In this document: one piece after another, positions 60,427-64,000 of the stretch
Numbering within the stretch: position 1 is the stretch's first letter
Layout of the letters: the number at the start of each line of letters is the position of its first letter
NCBI RefSeq assembly: GCF_005938675.2
Contig: NZ_VCCH02000041.1
Coordinates: forward strand, 1 to 64,000
Length of the DNA stretch: 64,000 bases
Direction: 5' to 3'
DNA from: Mycobacterium sp. KBS0706
Lineage (GTDB): Bacteria > Pseudomonadota > Alphaproteobacteria > DSM-16000 > Inquilinaceae
The notes under the pieces: model-generated
What the model saw: only the letters and a program-made list of their open reading frames with translations
The model's database searches: none
Told to the model about the DNA's origin: nothing
Translations under genes and position numbers: made by a program

Positions 60427-60495
60427 CCAGGCCGGCGCCGCCGGTCGGGTATAGGCAAGCGGCCGCAGAGCCGCAGGATTTGGCAGGAGGCTTTG

Positions 60496-61776
60496 ATGGC
60501 CGATCTGAGCAACGACTTCCTGGGGATCCGCTCCCCCAACCCGTACTGGCTGGCCTCGGCGCCGCCGACGGACAAGGAATACAACGTCGTCCGCGCCTTC
60601 CGCGCCGGCTGGGGCGGTGTGGTGTGGAAGACGCTGGGCGAGGACCCGCCGGTGGTCAACGTCTCCTCCCGCTACGGCGCGGTCAGCTACAACGGCACCC
60701 GGGTCGCCGGCCTCAACAACATCGAGCTGATCACCGACCGGCCGCTGGAGCTCAACCTGCGCGAGATCAAGCAGGTCAAGCGCGACTGGCCGGACCGGGC
60801 GATGATCGTGTCGCTGATGGTGCCCTGCGAGGAGCAGAGCTGGAAGTCGATCCTGCCACTGGTCGAAGACACCGGCGCAGACGGCATCGAGCTGAACTTC
60901 GGCTGCCCGCATGGCATGTCGGAGCGCGGCATGGGCTCCGCCGTCGGCCAGGTGCCGGAATATGTCGAGATGGTCACGCGCTGGTGCAAGCAATACTCGC
61001 GCATGCCGGTGATCGTGAAGCTGACGCCGAACATCACCAACATTCTGGGGCCGGCGCGGGCGGCCAAGCGCGGCGGCGCCGACGCGGTGTCGCTGATCAA
61101 CACCATCCAGTCGATCGTGTCGATCGACCTCGACCTGATGGCGCCGACGCCGACGGTCGACGGCCTCGGCACCCATGGCGGCTATTGCGGCCCGGCGGTG
61201 AAGCCGATCGCGCTGCGCATGGTCGGGCAGATCGCCCGCGACCCGGAATGCCAGGGCATGGCGATCTCGGCGATCGGCGGCATCTCGACCTGGCGCGACG
61301 CGGCGGAGTTCATGGCGCTGGGCGCCACCAACGTCCAGGTCTGCACGGCGGCGATGACCCATGGCTTCAAGATCGTCGAGGACATGGCGTCCGGCCTGGC
61401 CAACTGGATGGACGGCAAGGGCTATGCCGAAACCCGTGCCTTCCAGGGCCTGGCGGTGCCGAACTTCGTCGAATGGCAGGACCTGAACATCAACTTCAAG
61501 TCGATCGCCAATATCAACCAGGACGCCTGCATCCAGTGCGGCAAGTGCTACATCGCCTGCGAGGACACCTCGCACCAGTCGATCTTCAAGCTGCGCACGC
61601 CGGAAGGCGGGCGGCGCTACGAGATCAATGAGGAAGAGTGCGTCGGCTGCAACCTGTGCATGCATGTCTGCCCGGTCGACAACTGCATCACCATGGAGAC
61701 GGTCGACACCGGCCGGCCCTATCTGAACTGGCAGCACCACCCCAACAACCCGATGCGCAAAGACGCCGCCGAATAA
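60496..61776 (+). CDS. preA: Dihydropyrimidine dehydrogenase (NAD) subunit PreA
   Basis: Catalytic subunit that reduces uracil or thymine with an FMN in a TIM barrel. The 426-residue protein has NPYWLASAPPTDKEYNVVRAF near the start, GADGIELNFGCPHGMSERGMG with the substrate loop near residue 133, and two 4Fe-4S motifs at the C-terminus (CIQCGKCYIAC and CVGCNLCMHVCPVDNC). AGGAGG stands 5 bases before the ATG at 60496. The complex with PreT is well characterised in E. coli. Confidence 0.95.
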   Translation: MADLSNDFLGIRSPNPYWLASAPPTDKEYNVVRAFRAGWGGVVWKTLGEDPPVVNVSSRYGAVSYNGTRVAGLNNIELITDRPLELNLREIKQVKRDWPDRAMIVSLMVPCEEQSWKSILPLVEDTGADGIELNFGCPHGMSERGMGSAVGQVPEYVEMVTRWCKQYSRMPVIVKLTPNITNILGPARAAKRGGADAVSLINTIQSIVSIDLDLMAPTPTVDGLGTHGGYCGPAVKPIALRMVGQIARDPECQGMAISAIGGISTWRDAAEFMALGATNVQVCTAAMTHGFKIVEDMASGLANWMDGKGYAETRAFQGLAVPNFVEWQDLNINFKSIANINQDACIQCGKCYIACEDTSHQSIFKLRTPEGGRRYEINEEECVGCNLCMHVCPVDNCITMETVDTGRPYLNWQHHPNNPMRKDAAE

Positions 61777-61874
61777 GCCCTTATTTTGATGCGATTTGGC
61801 ATCGTCGGCTCGGGGGCGATCGGTCATGATGGCGCCCTTCCGATCATCCGATACGAAAAGAAGCGAGGGGAACA

Positions 61875-62396
61875 ATGGCTGTGATGCGACGCGCGGTGCT
61901 GGTGGGGATCGTGGCCGCGGCGCTCGCCGGGTGCGCCGGTGGCAAGCCGGCATCCGGACCGGTGGCGGAGGCGAAGCTCGACGATTTCGCCGGCTCCTGG
62001 ATCGGCTCGAGCCAGGAGGAGATACAGCGGGCCTCGGCGGTGATCGTCGAGCCGCGGACCGACGGCGGCTTCCGGCTGTTCTGGCGCAACGTCCAGGCGG
62101 GCGATGGCACCGACGGGCTGGAGTTCCGCGAGCGTGAGCTGTCCTTCCAGCCCTCGACCCGGCCGAACTTCTGGACCGCCACGGTCCCGGCCGACCGCGC
62201 CTATGCCACCGCCAGCCTGTCGGGCCCGACCCTGACGGTCGAGGTCGTCGGCGCCACCAAGGAAGGCAAGGTCGAGCGCCAGCTCTACCGCCGCACCCTG
62301 GTCGACGCCACCCATCTGAAGCTGGCCTACACCCGCGAGGTGGCGGGCCGGCCGGCCTCCACCATCGAGGCCGAGTTCATCCGTAAGCCGGCCTGA
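61875..62396 (+). CDS. Putative lipoprotein in the pyrimidine cluster
   Basis: A 173-residue secreted lipoprotein of unknown function. The signal peptide MAVMRRAVLVGIVAAALAGC has a lipobox with Cys20. The mature part, with LDDFAGSWIGSSQEEIQRA, FWTATVPADRAYATASLSGPT and LYRRTLVDATHLKLAYTREV among its segments, looks like a lipocalin-like or beta-barrel fold. It sits between preA and the amidohydrolase and could bind a substrate, but that is conjecture from position only. Confidence 0.72.
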   Translation: MAVMRRAVLVGIVAAALAGCAGGKPASGPVAEAKLDDFAGSWIGSSQEEIQRASAVIVEPRTDGGFRLFWRNVQAGDGTDGLEFRERELSFQPSTRPNFWTATVPADRAYATASLSGPTLTVEVVGATKEGKVERQLYRRTLVDATHLKLAYTREVAGRPASTIEAEFIRKPA

Positions 62397-62424
62397 TCGA
62401 AGGGCCGGGCCCGAGGAAGTGACG

Positions 62425-63675
62425 ATGCAGCAGAATATCCAGATCGACCCGCAGCGCCTCTGGGACGCGATCATGGAGACCGCCGAGTTCGGCAAGACTG
62501 CCAAGGGCGGCGTCAAGCGCCTGACCCTGACCGATCTCGACAAGCAGGTGCGGGACTGGTTCCGGCAGCAATGCGAAGCGGTCGGCTGCACCGTCACCGT
62601 CGACGAGGTCGGCAACATGTTCGCCCGCCGGCCGGGCCGGGATGAGTCGCTGCCGCCGATCTGCGTCGGCAGCCATCTCGACACCCAGCCGACGGGCGGC
62701 AAGTTCGACGGCATCCTGGGCGTGCTGTCGGGGCTGGAGCTGCTGCGCACGCTGCACGACACCGGCTACGAGACCAACGCGCCAATCGAGGTGATCAACT
62801 GGACCAATGAGGAAGGCTCCCGCTTCGCCCCGGCGATGCTGTGCTCGGGCGTGTTCGCGGGGGTGTTCACCAAGGACTACGCCTACAGCCGCGAGGACCG
62901 CGACGGCCAGCGCTTCGGCGACGCGCTGGACAAGATCGGTTATCGCGGCGCGGAGCCGGTCGGCCAGCGCCAGCTCGGCGCGCATTTCGAGCTGCATATC
63001 GAGCAGGGGCCGATCCTCGAGAATGAGGAGAAGGTGATCGGCGTCGTCACCGGCGTGCAGGGCATGCGCTGGTACGAGGTCACGGTGACCGGCCGCGAGA
63101 GCCATGCCGGGTCGACCCCGATGCGGCTGCGGCGCGACGCGCTGCGCGGCGCCGCCCGGATGATCGAGGCGGTGATCGCGGTCGGCGACGCCACCGCCGA
63201 TGCGGTGGCCACCGTCGGCCTGGTCGAGGTCCGGCCGAACAGCCGCAACGTCATCCCCGGCGAGGTCTTCTTCACCATCGACTACCGTCACCCCGACGAT
63301 GCGAAGATCGGGGTGATGGAGAAGGCTGCGCGAGAGGCGATCGACCGGATCTCGGCCGAGCTGAAGCTCGAGGTCAAGGTCGAGGCGATCTGGGATTCGC
63401 CGGCGGTGAAGTTCGATCCGGCCTGCATCGACGCGGTCGAAGCGGCGGCGCAGTCGAACGGGTTCTCGCATCGCCGCATCGTCTCCGGCCCCGGGCATGA
63501 TTCGGCCTATATCGCCCGGGTGGCGCCGACCGCGATGATCTTCGTGCCCTGCCGCGAGGGCATCAGCCACAACGAGGAGGAGAGCATCGAGTTCGACCAC
63601 GCCGCCGCCGGGGCCAATGTGCTGCTGCGCGCCGTGCTCGACTACGACCGCTCGCTCGAACAGAAGGCGGGCTGA
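62425..63675 (+). CDS. M20-family N-carbamoyl-beta-alanine amidohydrolase
   Basis: Hydrolyses N-carbamoyl-beta-alanine (or the related allantoate) in the last step of reductive uracil breakdown. The 416-residue metallo-enzyme has GSHLDTQPTGGKFDGILG near residue 85 with His and Asp ligands, INWTNEEGSRFAPAMLCSG near 124 with catalytic glutamates, and a dimerisation domain in the middle. GAGGAAG precedes the ATG at 62425. Its place after preTA supports the pyrimidine role; allantoate amidohydrolase is the close alternative. Dihydropyrimidinase is not in the window and may follow. Confidence 0.9.
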   Translation: MQQNIQIDPQRLWDAIMETAEFGKTAKGGVKRLTLTDLDKQVRDWFRQQCEAVGCTVTVDEVGNMFARRPGRDESLPPICVGSHLDTQPTGGKFDGILGVLSGLELLRTLHDTGYETNAPIEVINWTNEEGSRFAPAMLCSGVFAGVFTKDYAYSREDRDGQRFGDALDKIGYRGAEPVGQRQLGAHFELHIEQGPILENEEKVIGVVTGVQGMRWYEVTVTGRESHAGSTPMRLRRDALRGAARMIEAVIAVGDATADAVATVGLVEVRPNSRNVIPGEVFFTIDYRHPDDAKIGVMEKAAREAIDRISAELKLEVKVEAIWDSPAVKFDPACIDAVEAAAQSNGFSHRRIVSGPGHDSAYIARVAPTAMIFVPCREGISHNEEESIEFDHAAAGANVLLRAVLDYDRSLEQKAG

Positions 63676-63678
63676 GGC

Positions 63679-64000
63679 ATGGCGGTGTCGGCGGTCAGGC
63701 CCGAGCAACTCTCGCAGACGGCGTCCGCCGCGCCGCCGGTGGTCGAGGCCCGGCGCCTCGGCCTGACCTTCCAGACCGCCGACGCGCCGGTGGTGGCGCT
63801 GCAGGATGTCGACCTGACCATCGGCGAGGGTGAGTTCGTGTCGCTGATCGGCCCCTCCGGCTGCGGCAAGACCACCTTGATGCGGGTGGTGGCCGACCTG
63901 GTGCGGCCGACCGCCGGCTCGGTCACGGTGAACGGGCTGACGCCGGAGCAGGCGCGGCTGGCCCGCGCCTATGGCTATGTGTTCCAGGCGCCGGCGCTGT
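63679..64000 (+). CDS. ABC transporter ATP-binding protein (cut by window edge)
   Basis: First 107 codons of an importer ATPase. After a 20-residue extension come [13 protein letters not shown] and the Walker [10 protein letters not shown] near residue 60, and the frame runs off the window in the Q-loop (YVFQAPAL). The pattern fits the NitT/TauT-type group. It begins 4 bases after the amidohydrolase stop, so it is in the same operon and may import pyrimidines or related compounds. Confidence 0.9.
   Translation, partial: MAVSAVRPEQLSQTASAAPPVVEARRLGLTFQTADAPVVALQDVDLTIGEGEFVSLIGPSGCGKTTLMRVVADLVRPTAGSVTVNGLTPEQARLARAYGYVFQAPAL

Overview
The window is strongly GC-rich chromosomal DNA, densely coding on both strands, with alphaproteobacterial family markers: DUF1178 and DUF4167 proteins, a nitrogen-PTS enzyme I directly after aspartokinase, a UbiG methyltransferase, an ICMT-type methyltransferase and a DmeR/DmeF metal system. 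The order ubiG / lysC / ptsP / HTH-DUF4115 / ispG / prfA / prmC / DUF4167 suggests a member of the Rhodospirillales or a close relative; this is inference from gene content and no species can be named. I saw no rRNA, tRNA, CRISPR array, insertion sequence or prophage. No gap between genes exceeds 300 bases.

Layout. (1) 1-20.9 kb, mostly housekeeping: smc (cut by the left edge), a DsbA-type thioredoxin, a DUF721/DciA-like protein, mutY, an Nfu scaffold, a Bax-like glucosaminidase, a RutE-like nitroreductase, tsaB-rimI, a methyltransferase, an SDR, gamma-glutamyltransferase, a ComF protein, grxC, a Nit1-type amidase, a YukJ-like protein, an ABC exporter, a Gly/Asn-rich secreted protein with an EF-hand loop, ICMT, ChaC and a Gfo/Idh/MocA oxidoreductase. 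Several of these belong to glutathione metabolism (GGT, Grx, Nit1, ChaC). (2) 21-26.6 kb, a surface-polysaccharide patch with AT-richer gaps: a capsule-type synthesis protein overlapping a Wzz-like protein, then on the other strand a GT4 glycosyltransferase and two NAD-dependent epimerases, the last overlapping ubiG. (3) 26.6-38 kb, the conserved core block ending with a PRC-barrel protein; a covarying two-hairpin repeat lies as an inverted pair between prfA and prmC. (4) 38.1-42.2 kb, four minus-strand genes each overlapping the next by 4 bases: acetyltransferase, aldo/keto reductase with an extra C-terminal domain, SpsF-type cytidylyltransferase, class III aminotransferase. This resembles activated amino-sugar synthesis for a surface glycan. 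(5) 42.3-49.9 kb: etfBA, a lipoprotein, SCO copper chaperone, AEC transporter, PAP2 phosphatase, a dmeR / 61-codon gene / dmeF metal-efflux operon behind a perfect inverted-repeat operator, and an M19 dipeptidase. (6) 50-58 kb: an exported protein resembling chorismate lyase, a cyclophilin, a VapBC module with a palindromic operator, an Lrp regulator, an HtrA-like protease, a RutR-like TetR regulator, a DMT transporter, a CGNR zinc-finger variant and a DUF1089 protein. (7) 58-64 kb, reductive pyrimidine catabolism: preT, preA, an M20 N-carbamoyl-beta-alanine amidohydrolase and the start of an ABC importer.

The best-integrated story is in part 7. A 16-base site matching the RutR consensus at 15 of 16 positions sits just after a plausible promoter upstream of preT, and a RutR-like gene lies about 2.3 kb away. 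A complete second VapBC-type module has been placed between preT and preA, which normally adjoin and encode two subunits of one enzyme; its presumed operator overlaps the preT stop codon. No system here is wholly without precedent. The strongest candidates for something undescribed are the four-gene sugar cassette, the 61-codon gene inside the dmeRF operon, the toxin-antitoxin module embedded in preTA, and the covarying hairpin repeat.
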